From positions 1 through 5,928 of the forward strand of contig DBOE01000031.1 of assembly GCA_002299585.1 (NCBI GenBank): a stretch of DNA of 5,928 nt, in the 5' to 3' direction. The position numbers and the translations under genes were made by a program. Below the pieces are notes generated by a model. That model did no database searches. It was not told the DNA's origin and saw only the letters and a list, made by a program, of their open reading frames with translations. This DNA is from Hydrogenovibrio sp. UBA654 (lineage in GTDB: Bacteria > Pseudomonadota > Gammaproteobacteria > Thiomicrospirales > Thiomicrospiraceae). Below, piece after piece: positions 1 through 5,878 of this stretch. Positions within the stretch are counted from its first letter, which is position 1. Each line of letters opens with the position of its first letter.

Positions 1-126
1 AGTCCACGCAGAATTTCAATCGGTTATCAAGGTGGTTCCATAAGAAAGCCTATTTTTCATTTTTTTTTAAATAGAAAAAATTAAAACCTAGTTCTTTTTT
101 ATAACACTTTTAAAAAAGGACAACAA
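1..126. other. Window edge: unresolved upstream tail plus AT-rich leader
   Basis: The first 50 bases are visibly richer in G+C than the following 76, which suggests the end of an upstream gene or RNA cut by the window edge. On the + strand, one frame closes with TAA at 41-43 (reading VHAEFQSVIKVVP), and the other two stay open to about 74 and 84. I cannot choose among them or identify a product. After this come T- and A-rich runs (T9 at 60-68) without a convincing GC-rich terminator stem. A TATAAC hexamer at 100-105 could be the -10 box for the lipoprotein gene, but no matching -35 box is seen. Confidence 0.3.
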
Positions 127-564
127 ATGAAATTCGTTCAATTTAGTTTAATTGTTAGTTTAATTCTTCTTTTAGTAGCTTGTGAAAAACCATCAGTAGA
201 GCTTACTACAGTAAGCTTTGTAAATAAGGATAAGGGTTCAGGTAATTTTGATCGGATGATTGAAATTTGTTTTACTAAACCTCTCACCAGTGATTATTAT
301 CATCAAGTAACCATAATTACCCATCAATCTTACAAGTTGCAAGGAGGTAATGTCTTAAGGCCTATGGCATCAGATCCTGATAATAAGTGCCAAACAAGAA
401 ACCTATACAACTATATTAATAGAAGCTCACCAATAGGAGCAAGAGATATGATTAAAGACTATATGACCCCTGGCAATATAAATCAGCTATTAATAAAAGT
501 ATATGCACAAAAACCTGAAGGTAAAGAGTTGCCACTAGATGAAAGGTTATATAAAAATCTTTAA
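127..564 (+). CDS. Small predicted lipoprotein of unknown function
   Basis: This is a 145-residue protein that I do not recognise. It begins with a lipoprotein signal peptide: a short basic start (MK), a hydrophobic stretch to about residue 17 and a lipobox LVAC with the acceptor Cys at residue 19. Residue +2 of the mature form is Glu rather than Asp, so by the Lol +2 rule it is not clearly retained in the inner membrane and may reach the outer membrane. The mature part (about 127 residues) is soluble-looking and carries two more cysteines, C48 and C88, which could form a periplasmic disulfide. The start is supported by AAGGA at 116-120, six bases before the ATG. The 3' end overlaps the truD start by 26 bases, so co-transcription is likely; a functional link is not implied. 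Being a real gene is well supported; function is unknown. Confidence 0.8.
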   Translation: MKFVQFSLIVSLILLLVACEKPSVELTTVSFVNKDKGSGNFDRMIEICFTKPLTSDYYHQVTIITHQSYKLQGGNVLRPMASDPDNKCQTRNLYNYINRSSPIGARDMIKDYMTPGNINQLLIKVYAQKPEGKELPLDERLYKNL

Positions 565-1564
565 GTTCGCTCATCCTTGGCAAAAACCAACTGCTACAGC
601 AGTATTAAAACAACAGCCCGAAGATTTTATTGTTACAGAACAAATCTCTTTTCCCTTAACAGGTACAGGCGAGCATATTTGGTTTTGGGTGCAAAAAACT
701 AATCAAAACAGCGAGTGGGCAGGTAAACAACTAGCTAAGTTTTGTGGCATAACTAATCGTGAAGTGGGTATAGCAGGTAAAAAAGATAACCATGGTGAAA
801 CTTACCAATGGATTAGTTTACATTTACCTCAAAAAGATAACCCTGATTTTTCTAAAATAAATATTCAGGGAGTAAAGGTTTTGCGGGTGGTTCGCCATAA
901 TAAAAAATTACAAACAGGTGGCTTATCAGGTAACAACTTTAAGTTGATTTTACGCGAGCTGAAGGGTAATAAACAAAATATAGAACAAAGGCTAGATATC
1001 ATTAAAGAACAAGGCTTTGCTAACTATTTTGGTGAACAACGCTTTGGCAATGACTTTGAAAACTTAAATAAAGCTACGGCTTTTTTTACTAAACAAATCC
1101 GCCCTAAAAGGTATCAAAAAACCATGTATTTATCTGCTGCTCGCTCTTGGATATTCAATGAAATACTAAGTGCGAGAATAGATAATAAAAGTTGGAATCA
1201 ATATCAGCAAGGAGATATATTTCAACTAGAAGGCTCACAAAAGTGGTTTGTAGATGATAATGCTGAAAATCTAAAAAATAGAGTTGCTGACTTAGATATT
1301 CACCCAACAGGAGCTTTAATTGGTAAGGGAGGTTTACTAACCAAAAATACTATTGTTAATTTAGAAAATAAAATAATTGCACAACACCCTATTTGGAAAA
1401 AAGGTCTAGAAAGTGTTGGCATGAAGCAAGAAAGAAGAGCTTTAAGAGTAGTGCCTAAAAATCTAAATTGGTTATGGTTAGATGATAAAACACTAGAGCT
1501 AAAGTTTTTCTTATCCGCTGGCAGTTATGCAACTATGTTAGTTAGAGAGTTAGTACAGGTTTAA
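539..1564 (+). CDS. truD: tRNA pseudouridine synthase D
   Basis: TruD isomerises uridine 13 of certain tRNAs to pseudouridine, in the cytoplasm. At 341 residues the protein has the usual length for the family (349 in E. coli). It aligns with remembered E. coli TruD throughout at an offset of +3. The PEDF motif is at 27-30. The catalytic-loop motif AGKKDNH has Asp83, equivalent to catalytic Asp80. GNNF at 131-134 matches the conserved Asn/Phe that contact the target base. NYFGEQRFG is at 162-170, SAARSWIFN at 199-207 and the C-terminal GSYATMLVREL at 328-338; the TRUD insertion domain lies roughly between 160 and 300. The ATG at 539 is preceded directly by an in-frame TAG (536-538), so the gene cannot start further upstream, and the E. 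coli offset supports this start. The Shine-Dalgarno match is weak, and the 26-base overlap with the lipoprotein gene suggests translational coupling. It is not beside ispD-ispF-surE as it is in E. coli. Confidence 0.96.
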   Translation: MKGYIKIFKFAHPWQKPTATAVLKQQPEDFIVTEQISFPLTGTGEHIWFWVQKTNQNSEWAGKQLAKFCGITNREVGIAGKKDNHGETYQWISLHLPQKDNPDFSKINIQGVKVLRVVRHNKKLQTGGLSGNNFKLILRELKGNKQNIEQRLDIIKEQGFANYFGEQRFGNDFENLNKATAFFTKQIRPKRYQKTMYLSAARSWIFNEILSARIDNKSWNQYQQGDIFQLEGSQKWFVDDNAENLKNRVADLDIHPTGALIGKGGLLTKNTIVNLENKIIAQHPIWKKGLESVGMKQERRALRVVPKNLNWLWLDDKTLELKFFLSAGSYATMLVRELVQV

Positions 1565-2001
1565 TTTTTATACAATTTTTCAGGGTCAATAATAGGATTA
1601 GAAGATATTTCTAATTTACCACTATTTATTTGTGAGTAAAAGCAGCTTCTACGCCCTGTATGGCAAGCAGCTCCAGTTTGATCAACTTGTAAGAGTATCG
1701 CATCACCATCACAGTCAAAAGATAAACTTTTTAACATTTGTATTTGTCCAGACTCTTCGCCTTTACGCCAGTAGTTTTGGCGTGAACGCGACCAATAACA
1801 AACTCTACCTGTTACTATTGTTTCTAGCAAGGATGTTTCGTTCATCCATGCCATCATTAATACTTCTTTTGAATCAAACTGTTGAGCGATAACAGGGATT
1901 AAACCATGGTCATCATATTTTATTTGGGCTTGCATTGTTTGCCAATTAAACACATCCCCTTGCTGTGCTTTTTCTAAGTCTTTAAATGATGGAGAATTCA
2001 T
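1561..2001 (-). CDS. hisI: Phosphoribosyl-AMP cyclohydrolase
   Basis: HisI opens the adenine ring of phosphoribosyl-AMP, the third step of histidine biosynthesis, in the cytoplasm. The 146-residue protein is a stand-alone HisI: there is no HisE pyrophosphohydrolase domain after the cyclohydrolase. Visible family motifs are GLIPVIAQ (33-40), VLMMAWMN (47-54), YWSRSR (69-74), WRKGEESG (78-85) and the metal site. In that site Asp96, Asp98 and Asp100 surround Cys97, followed by Cys113 and Cys120 in CHTGRRSCFY. The cysteine spacing (16 then 7) is that of the zinc ligands known for this family. The ATG lies five bases after the stop of the upstream exonuclease gene, with no clear Shine-Dalgarno site, so translation probably depends on coupling to that gene. 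No other his gene is in the window. The stop codon overlaps that of convergent truD. The N-terminal 22 residues before Met23 are poorly conserved, and a later start there is possible but less likely. Confidence 0.95.
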   Translation of the reverse strand: MNSPSFKDLEKAQQGDVFNWQTMQAQIKYDDHGLIPVIAQQFDSKEVLMMAWMNETSLLETIVTGRVCYWSRSRQNYWRKGEESGQIQMLKSLSFDCDGDAILLQVDQTGAACHTGRRSCFYSQINSGKLEISSNPIIDPEKLYKN

Positions 2002-2006
2002 AATAA

Positions 2007-3086
2007 TTATTTTTTACGCTTTGCACTAGCAAAAGCGGCGGCAAAAGGGTTGTTTGAAATTTCATTTTTAACTGGAGTAGGTTTTTTAGTCATTACCTGT
2101 GATTTTCGACCGATTTCCAACATAGCCTTAAATAGTTCAGCAGTTGCTTGAGCATCTGCCAAGGCATCATGGGCATCACCGGGGAAAGGTTTATTTAAAA
2201 TTTCTTCATAAGCGACCGTAAGTTTAGGTGTTTTGTAGAACCAGTACATTTTTTCGGATTGCCAGCGTAAAGCCCCAACTAAATCCTTAGCATGCACTGC
2301 GATATCTAACCAAGCGTTATAATCTAGTTCAAAATCCATCACCTTCTTTGTGGCAGTTTTTTCCAAATACATAAAGTCAGACTCTGTGCTGTAAGCCAAT
2401 ACAATATCAGCTTCTTTCAAAATTGCATAAAACTCAGGCCAAGCATCAGCAAGTAGGGGAGAATCTTTTACCATTTCAGTACAAATATTATGTTTTTCAT
2501 TTTCTGGAATATCGTAGCCAGGATTGATAAACTGACTATACAGTTCTTTGCCCTCCAAATCACAAATAGATACTTGAATTATATCGGCACTATCCTTAGT
2601 ACAAATATCGGTTGCTTCAATATCAATACAGACTATTTTTTTACCTTTGATATCTTTATCTGCTCCTTTAAGTTTGAAATGAGCATCATTACGGCGTTCT
2701 TTGATTAAATTGATGACCTCAGATGAGGTGAATTCAGCAATCAAGTCAAATAGTTTGTTAGTTAATTTTTTAACCGACTTAGTTAAAGATTTTTGTACGG
2801 CCTCATCATCACTTGCCTTTTTGACTAGTTCATCAACAGACATGGTTTTACCATTAACTACCATGTTGTCTAAAATGGAATCAACAATTTTTTTGTCATT
2901 AAAATCAAGTTTTTCTAGAGGAGGTATTTGCAAGGTTGCGTTCAGCAAAGCTTTTTCCCCTTTAGCAGGTGAAGCAATTACATTAATGCCCTTTATATTT
3001 AAGCCATCAGAAGAGGCTACGGCGACTATATATTCCTTAATAGGTTGATTGCGTTTATCTATCAAGATTAATTGTGCATTACTCAT
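2007..3086 (-). CDS. DEDDh-family 3'-5' exonuclease with an unassigned N-terminal domain
   Basis: This 359-residue protein has a C-terminal exonuclease fold of the DnaQ/RNase T type (about 148-325). All five acidic/histidine residues of the DEDDh set are visible: Asp155 and Glu157 in CIDIEATD, Asp237 in STESDFMYL, and His306 and Asp311 in HDALADA. This predicts a two-metal, 3'-to-5' nuclease acting on DNA or RNA; the substrate cannot be told from sequence. The second motif is unusual, with YSTESD where the family often has HN followed by FD. Residues 1-147 match no domain I know: the start looks beta-rich and 65-135 looks helical and charged. The C-terminus is a basic tail ending AKRKK after NPFAAAFA. 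hisI follows after five bases on the same strand, so the two are probably co-transcribed. The ATG at 3086 has only a weak ribosome site; an ATG ten bases upstream is out of frame. No signal peptide; cytoplasmic. Confidence 0.88.
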   Translation of the reverse strand: MSNAQLILIDKRNQPIKEYIVAVASSDGLNIKGINVIASPAKGEKALLNATLQIPPLEKLDFNDKKIVDSILDNMVVNGKTMSVDELVKKASDDEAVQKSLTKSVKKLTNKLFDLIAEFTSSEVINLIKERRNDAHFKLKGADKDIKGKKIVCIDIEATDICTKDSADIIQVSICDLEGKELYSQFINPGYDIPENEKHNICTEMVKDSPLLADAWPEFYAILKEADIVLAYSTESDFMYLEKTATKKVMDFELDYNAWLDIAVHAKDLVGALRWQSEKMYWFYKTPKLTVAYEEILNKPFPGDAHDALADAQATAELFKAMLEIGRKSQVMTKKPTPVKNEISNNPFAAAFASAKRKK

Positions 3087-3127
3087 CAGTTTTCATCTAA
3101 ATTATTTTAAAAAGATATTTTAACTAA

Positions 3128-3155
3128 AATTTAGGGGGGGGGGGGCGAAAATCAA
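3128..3155 (-). promoter_or_regulatory. Candidate promoter of exonuclease-hisI with a C12 spacer
   Basis: Read on the - strand, TTGATT (3155-3150) is followed after 16 bases by TAAATT (3133-3128). Each box matches four of six sigma70 consensus positions, and the spacing is within the normal range. Twelve of the 16 spacer bases are a pure C run. Transcription would begin near 3121, giving a leader of about 35 bases. Other -10-like hexamers (TAAAAT at 3122-3117 and 3109-3104) exist but lack a reasonable -35 box, so this assignment is plausible rather than sure. Confidence 0.35.
3134..3145 (+). repeat. G12 homopolymer tract
   Basis: Twelve consecutive G on the + strand (C12 for the leftward genes), in intergenic DNA that is otherwise very AT-rich. 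Such a tract is unexpected by composition and is a known kind of slippage-prone sequence. It sits 48 to 59 bases upstream of the exonuclease start codon. The exact length is uncertain, because sequencing and assembly often miscount such runs. Confidence 0.85.
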
Positions 3156-3219
3156 AGTAATAGACCAATTAGGTATTAAATAAGGGCTAATTTACTGTCT
3201 CCTTTAGGATTTTTTATGC

Positions 3220-3248
3220 TTGACCTTAGGTTAAGTTTTCTTTATGCT
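3220..3248 (+). promoter_or_regulatory. Sigma70-like promoter of the NDUFA9-like gene
   Basis: TTGACC at 3220-3225 (five of six consensus positions) is followed after exactly 17 bases by TATGCT at 3243-3248 (four of six). Transcription would start near 3255, giving a short leader of about 38 bases that ends in the strong ribosome site at 3280-3286. This is the best promoter match in the window. An imperfect inverted repeat (3219-3235) covers the -35 box and could be an operator. Confidence 0.6.
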
Positions 3249-3279
3249 CTAAAGACTAAAGTTTTAATTGGTTATTACT

Positions 3280-3286
3280 AAGGAGG
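3280..3286 (+). promoter_or_regulatory. Strong Shine-Dalgarno site deciding a TTG start
   Basis: AAGGAGG, a full match to the anti-Shine-Dalgarno core, lies six bases before the TTG at 3293. It is the strongest ribosome site in the window and is the main reason to accept the TTG start. No ATG or GTG occurs in frame between the upstream stop (TAA at 3257-3259) and this codon. Confidence 0.85.
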
Positions 3287-3292
3287 GAAGTT

Positions 3293-4276
3293 TTGGATTT
3301 AAAGTTATTAGGTAAGCAAGTGGTTGTTCTTGGAGGTACTGGATTTGTGGGACGTTCAGTGGTTAGTGAGCTATCAAAACAAGGTTATAAAATTAAAATT
3401 GCAGTTCGTCGTTTAGAAAGGCATCGTGATTTTATGCTATTCCCACAAGTAGAATTGGTTGAAATGAAAAAAGTAACGCAGAAAAATCTAGCGAACCTAT
3501 TCCAAGATGCGGATATTGTTTTTAATCTTTATGCAGATACTACCGCAAAAACTGAAAATATACCCATTGAAGACATGGCTGCAATGGCAAAAATAATTAA
3601 AAATGAAGTTGAACTATCCAATATTCAACGATTTTTATCTTTATCTCAAATTGGTGCAAACTCTAATGATGAATCTAATAAATATTCATATGAATTAGAA
3701 AAAGTTGACGAGTTGTTTATGACTTTTATAAAAGAAGGGATTACTATCGCACAACCTAGCATGCTAATTGGAGTTGGCGATGAAACCACCTCTATTATTA
3801 GTAAGCAAATGCGTATTCAGTCTTTTGTATTGCCAATAGTGAATGCAAAATCTTTAGTGCAGCCACTTGCAATACAAGATTTTGCTAAAGTTTTTGTTGC
3901 GGCAATTATAGATGAAACAACAATTGGACAAAGATTAATTGTTGCAGGTAATGAGCGTCTAAGTATTAAAGAGCTTGCAATTTTAATTAGAGAAATGATG
4001 GGTAAAAAACCTGCCTTTATTTATTCGATGGGTAAGTTAGGAGCAAGTCTAGTCACTAGACTAGGTCGTCTTTCATTATTAAAGTCAGTAAGCGAAACTT
4101 TTGTAGTTACTCTTAATAAAGATCTAATAACCGATAAAAAATTTATAGATAACTTTGGTTTTGAACCTATAAGCCTAGAGCAAACTCTAGTTGCTTATGT
4201 GCTAGACCCAAGTATGCGAGAACGCTATAACTACTTTCGTAAAGAAGCTGGCAGAAATGTAGAAGATTTAGCTTAA
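3293..4276 (+). CDS. NDUFA9-like atypical SDR family NAD(P)-binding protein
   Basis: This 327-residue protein belongs to the extended/atypical short-chain dehydrogenase group usually named complex I NDUFA9 subunit family protein in proteobacteria. It opens with a Rossmann fold: the glycine motif GGTGFVG at 14-20 follows a beta strand (KQVVVLG), and Arg39-Arg40 after the second strand (IKIAVRR) could favour NADP over NAD. SLSQIGA (116-122) and Tyr133/Lys137 (YELEK) fit the Ser and YxxxK active-site pattern, so catalytic ability is not ruled out. SLVQPLAIQDFAKV (187-200) and the C-terminal half resemble the family. In mitochondria NDUFA9 is an accessory subunit of NADH dehydrogenase. In bacteria the role is unsettled, and quinone-related chemistry or respiratory-complex assembly are possibilities. 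No nuo gene is nearby. Translation starts at TTG behind an excellent ribosome site. It is divergent from the exonuclease-hisI pair and convergent with the DUF4139 gene. Confidence 0.88.
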   Translation: MDLKLLGKQVVVLGGTGFVGRSVVSELSKQGYKIKIAVRRLERHRDFMLFPQVELVEMKKVTQKNLANLFQDADIVFNLYADTTAKTENIPIEDMAAMAKIIKNEVELSNIQRFLSLSQIGANSNDESNKYSYELEKVDELFMTFIKEGITIAQPSMLIGVGDETTSIISKQMRIQSFVLPIVNAKSLVQPLAIQDFAKVFVAAIIDETTIGQRLIVAGNERLSIKELAILIREMMGKKPAFIYSMGKLGASLVTRLGRLSLLKSVSETFVVTLNKDLITDKKFIDNFGFEPISLEQTLVAYVLDPSMRERYNYFRKEAGRNVEDLA

Positions 4277-4367
4277 TCAGAGATTCCTTAATAAAATTTA
4301 ATAAAAAAATCTAAACTCGGTAAAGTAATTAGTATACATAGTAAGCAATAAAAACATATAACACGCT
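4277..4367. other. Convergent intergenic gap without a clear terminator
   Basis: These 91 very AT-rich bases lie between the ends of two convergent genes. I find no GC-rich stem followed by a T run on either strand. The nearest hairpin is GTGC/GCAC (4371-4374 with 4382-4385), at the very end of the DUF4139 coding sequence, and it lacks a following T tract in the reading direction of that gene. Termination here may be Rho-dependent, or the transcripts may overlap. Confidence 0.4.
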
Positions 4368-5807
4368 TTAGTGCCTAATAAGCACCTTATAGGTTAATTT
4401 TGCACTACTTTCAGCTGGTACAGTTATTTGCCATTGGGCAATTTTTGATGCCAGTTTTTTATGCGCATGGCTTTCTTGATTAATTTCCCAATCGCCAGGA
4501 ATAGGCTCTTGTACGGTTACAACAACTGGCTCAGTTTTAGCATTTTTTAGTTCAATTTCATAGCTATTTTCATAAGCGACAATATATGGTTTGCTATGCT
4601 TAATCCTTTTAAAACTTGTTTGTTTCATATTAGAGGTTACATCAAAAGCATCACCTAGTTTTAAACTAATCATCTCATTTTTTGGGGTATGGTCAATACT
4701 GTCCTCACCGATAAATTGGGCATGTCCTTTAGAATCATTTTTATAAACTCGTATAATTCCTTTAGGGATTGGAATACCTAATTGTGATTTTTTGCTATTT
4801 TTAAACTTAACAAATACGCCCACTTTCATTTTTTTACTAATTTGCCCATGGTTGTTATGATAATAATAATTGCTTCCCTGTAATAAAAACTGCTTGGTTA
4901 CTGGAACTGCATTAGCGGAAAGTAAAGCAACTTGCTTAGTTTGATTATTAGTTAGGCTAGTGGTTCTGCCTAAGCTATATAGATGGTATTCAAATAAATT
5001 TTCTTCTGCCATATTATCATTTGCAGTAGTTGCCATTTCTCCTTTAGTAGAATATAAGGCTGACTTACGAAAATTCTGTTTAATTTGGTTAACATCTCCA
5101 GCAACTAATTGTAGTTTGGCATTGTTATATTCAGTGCCACTTTGGTTAGTTAGAGTAACCCAACCAGTTAAATCTAAGGTTTTATCGTCTTTACTCAATT
5201 CAGCTACATAATCAGCTTTCCAAGATAAGCCACCAGTAAGATAGCCTAATTCTACAGTTTGGTTTTTATTTGAGGAGCTGGTAAGTTGAGTTACCAAAGT
5301 AGGTTGATCGCGTAAGTTATCAGGTAATTTATTAAAAATATACTCGCCGCTAGGGTTGGTAAAAATTTGTTTGCCAACTTTAAGTACCGTACCGTTATTG
5401 GTACTAAGTAGCACAGCTGTTTTAGTACTTTTTTTGCCTGTTGCAGGATTAATTGTAATAATTTGGATTTGCTTGCCGACATGCTTTTCTAATAATTTTT
5501 GTGGGGTGAGCAAGTCAAAGTCAAAATTTTGTTCTAGTACCTGTAAGGTTATATTTTTATCTAGGCTGCGAAGTAGAGCTGTTTCGGGACGAATTTTGGC
5601 ACTAACGCCACGAAAAGCAAGGTTGTTAAGTCCTTTTTTTAGGGTAATTTTGCGTTGATCTTTTATTAAAGCAAGGTCTTTATTATAAATAGTAACCGCA
5701 ACAGAGGTTTGATCATCTAATCTGGTAGTTTGTTCAGAATTATCTGCAAGAGCAGGCTTAGTAAAAGAAAAACTAATAATAAAAAATATAGCTAGTAAAA
5801 GTTTCAT
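4368..5807 (-). CDS. Exported DUF4139 domain protein of unknown function
   Basis: A 479-residue secreted protein. Residues 1-21 form a Sec signal peptide (Lys2, hydrophobic core LLLAIFFIISFSF, cleavage site ALA before Asp22), so the mature protein is probably periplasmic or envelope-associated. The remainder matches the DUF4139 family. An N-terminal beta-rich part (about 34-185) contains VTIYNKDLALIKDQR. The GLSWKADYVAEL segment (193-204) is followed by LTGWVTLTNQSG (213-224) and LQLVAGDV (232-239). The family signature GIIRVYKND (350-358), FIGEDSIDHTPKNE (365-378) and LKLGDAFDVT (382-391) comes next, then a C-terminal beta domain (about 395-479). No catalytic residues can be named, and the family has no established function that I know of. 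AGGA seven bases before the ATG supports the start. There is no partner gene on the same strand in the window. Length and ends look complete. Confidence 0.92.
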   Translation of the reverse strand: MKLLLAIFFIISFSFTKPALADNSEQTTRLDDQTSVAVTIYNKDLALIKDQRKITLKKGLNNLAFRGVSAKIRPETALLRSLDKNITLQVLEQNFDFDLLTPQKLLEKHVGKQIQIITINPATGKKSTKTAVLLSTNNGTVLKVGKQIFTNPSGEYIFNKLPDNLRDQPTLVTQLTSSSNKNQTVELGYLTGGLSWKADYVAELSKDDKTLDLTGWVTLTNQSGTEYNNAKLQLVAGDVNQIKQNFRKSALYSTKGEMATTANDNMAEENLFEYHLYSLGRTTSLTNNQTKQVALLSANAVPVTKQFLLQGSNYYYHNNHGQISKKMKVGVFVKFKNSKKSQLGIPIPKGIIRVYKNDSKGHAQFIGEDSIDHTPKNEMISLKLGDAFDVTSNMKQTSFKRIKHSKPYIVAYENSYEIELKNAKTEPVVVTVQEPIPGDWEINQESHAHKKLASKIAQWQITVPAESSAKLTYKVLIRH

Positions 5808-5814
5808 ATTAAAT

Positions 5815-5818
5815 TCCT
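5815..5818 (-). promoter_or_regulatory. Ribosome binding site of the DUF4139 gene
   Basis: AGGA on the - strand, seven bases before the ATG at 5807. It is part of the 10-base near-palindrome TCCTTTAGGA (5824-5815), whose TCC and GGA arms could weakly pair and cover the site. Confidence 0.7.
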
Positions 5819-5841
5819 AAAGGAAGTATTAAGTGCTTTTA

Positions 5842-5850
5842 ATAATATCA
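5842..5850 (-). promoter_or_regulatory. Candidate extended -10 promoter of the DUF4139 gene
   Basis: On the - strand TGATATTAT (5850-5842) fits the extended -10 form TGn followed by TATTAT, which is five of six matches to TATAAT. The sequence 17 bases upstream (TATGTT at 5870-5865) is a poor -35 box, as is common for extended -10 promoters. Transcription would start near 5835, giving a leader of about 28 bases with the ribosome site in place. Confidence 0.4.
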
Positions 5851-5878
5851 TACAAAATTAGACAAACATAAAGTTTTC

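Noticed and set aside
22..68. Possible terminator: GGTT and AGCC arms followed by a T-rich run.
   Set aside because: The stem is only four pairs including a wobble, with a nine-base loop; too weak to call, although the T run itself is real.
538..1584. Similar inverted sequences flank truD (538-558 and 1564-1584), each ending in TATAAAAAT.
   Set aside because: Both are coding ends rich in Lys, Tyr and Asn codons; several mismatches and low complexity make chance similarity the simplest reading, with no other sign of a mobile unit.
1632..1892. Open frame on the + strand opposite hisI, with a His-rich stretch.
   Set aside because: It lies wholly within hisI, which has all its catalytic and metal motifs; the His run is the antisense of Asp/Gly/Ala codons, and no ribosome site is seen.
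2007..2070. Basic NPFAAAFA...KRKK tail of the exonuclease as an SSB-like or protein-docking tail.
   Set aside because: SSB tails are acidic and end in IPF at the terminus; this tail is basic and internal, so no docking role can be claimed.
2701..3048. 115-codon open frame on the + strand opposite the exonuclease N-terminal region.
   Set aside because: Antisense shadow of a well-supported gene, without a ribosome site or recognisable motif. The N-terminal exonuclease region reads continuously in frame with the catalytic domain.
4371..4385. GTGC/GCAC hairpin at the 3' end of the DUF4139 gene as a terminator.
   Set aside because: Only four base pairs and no T tract after it in the direction of transcription.
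4960..5658. Several open frames of 60-100 codons on both strands inside the DUF4139 gene.
   Set aside because: They overlap a complete, recognisable exported protein and have no independent start signals or family motifs.
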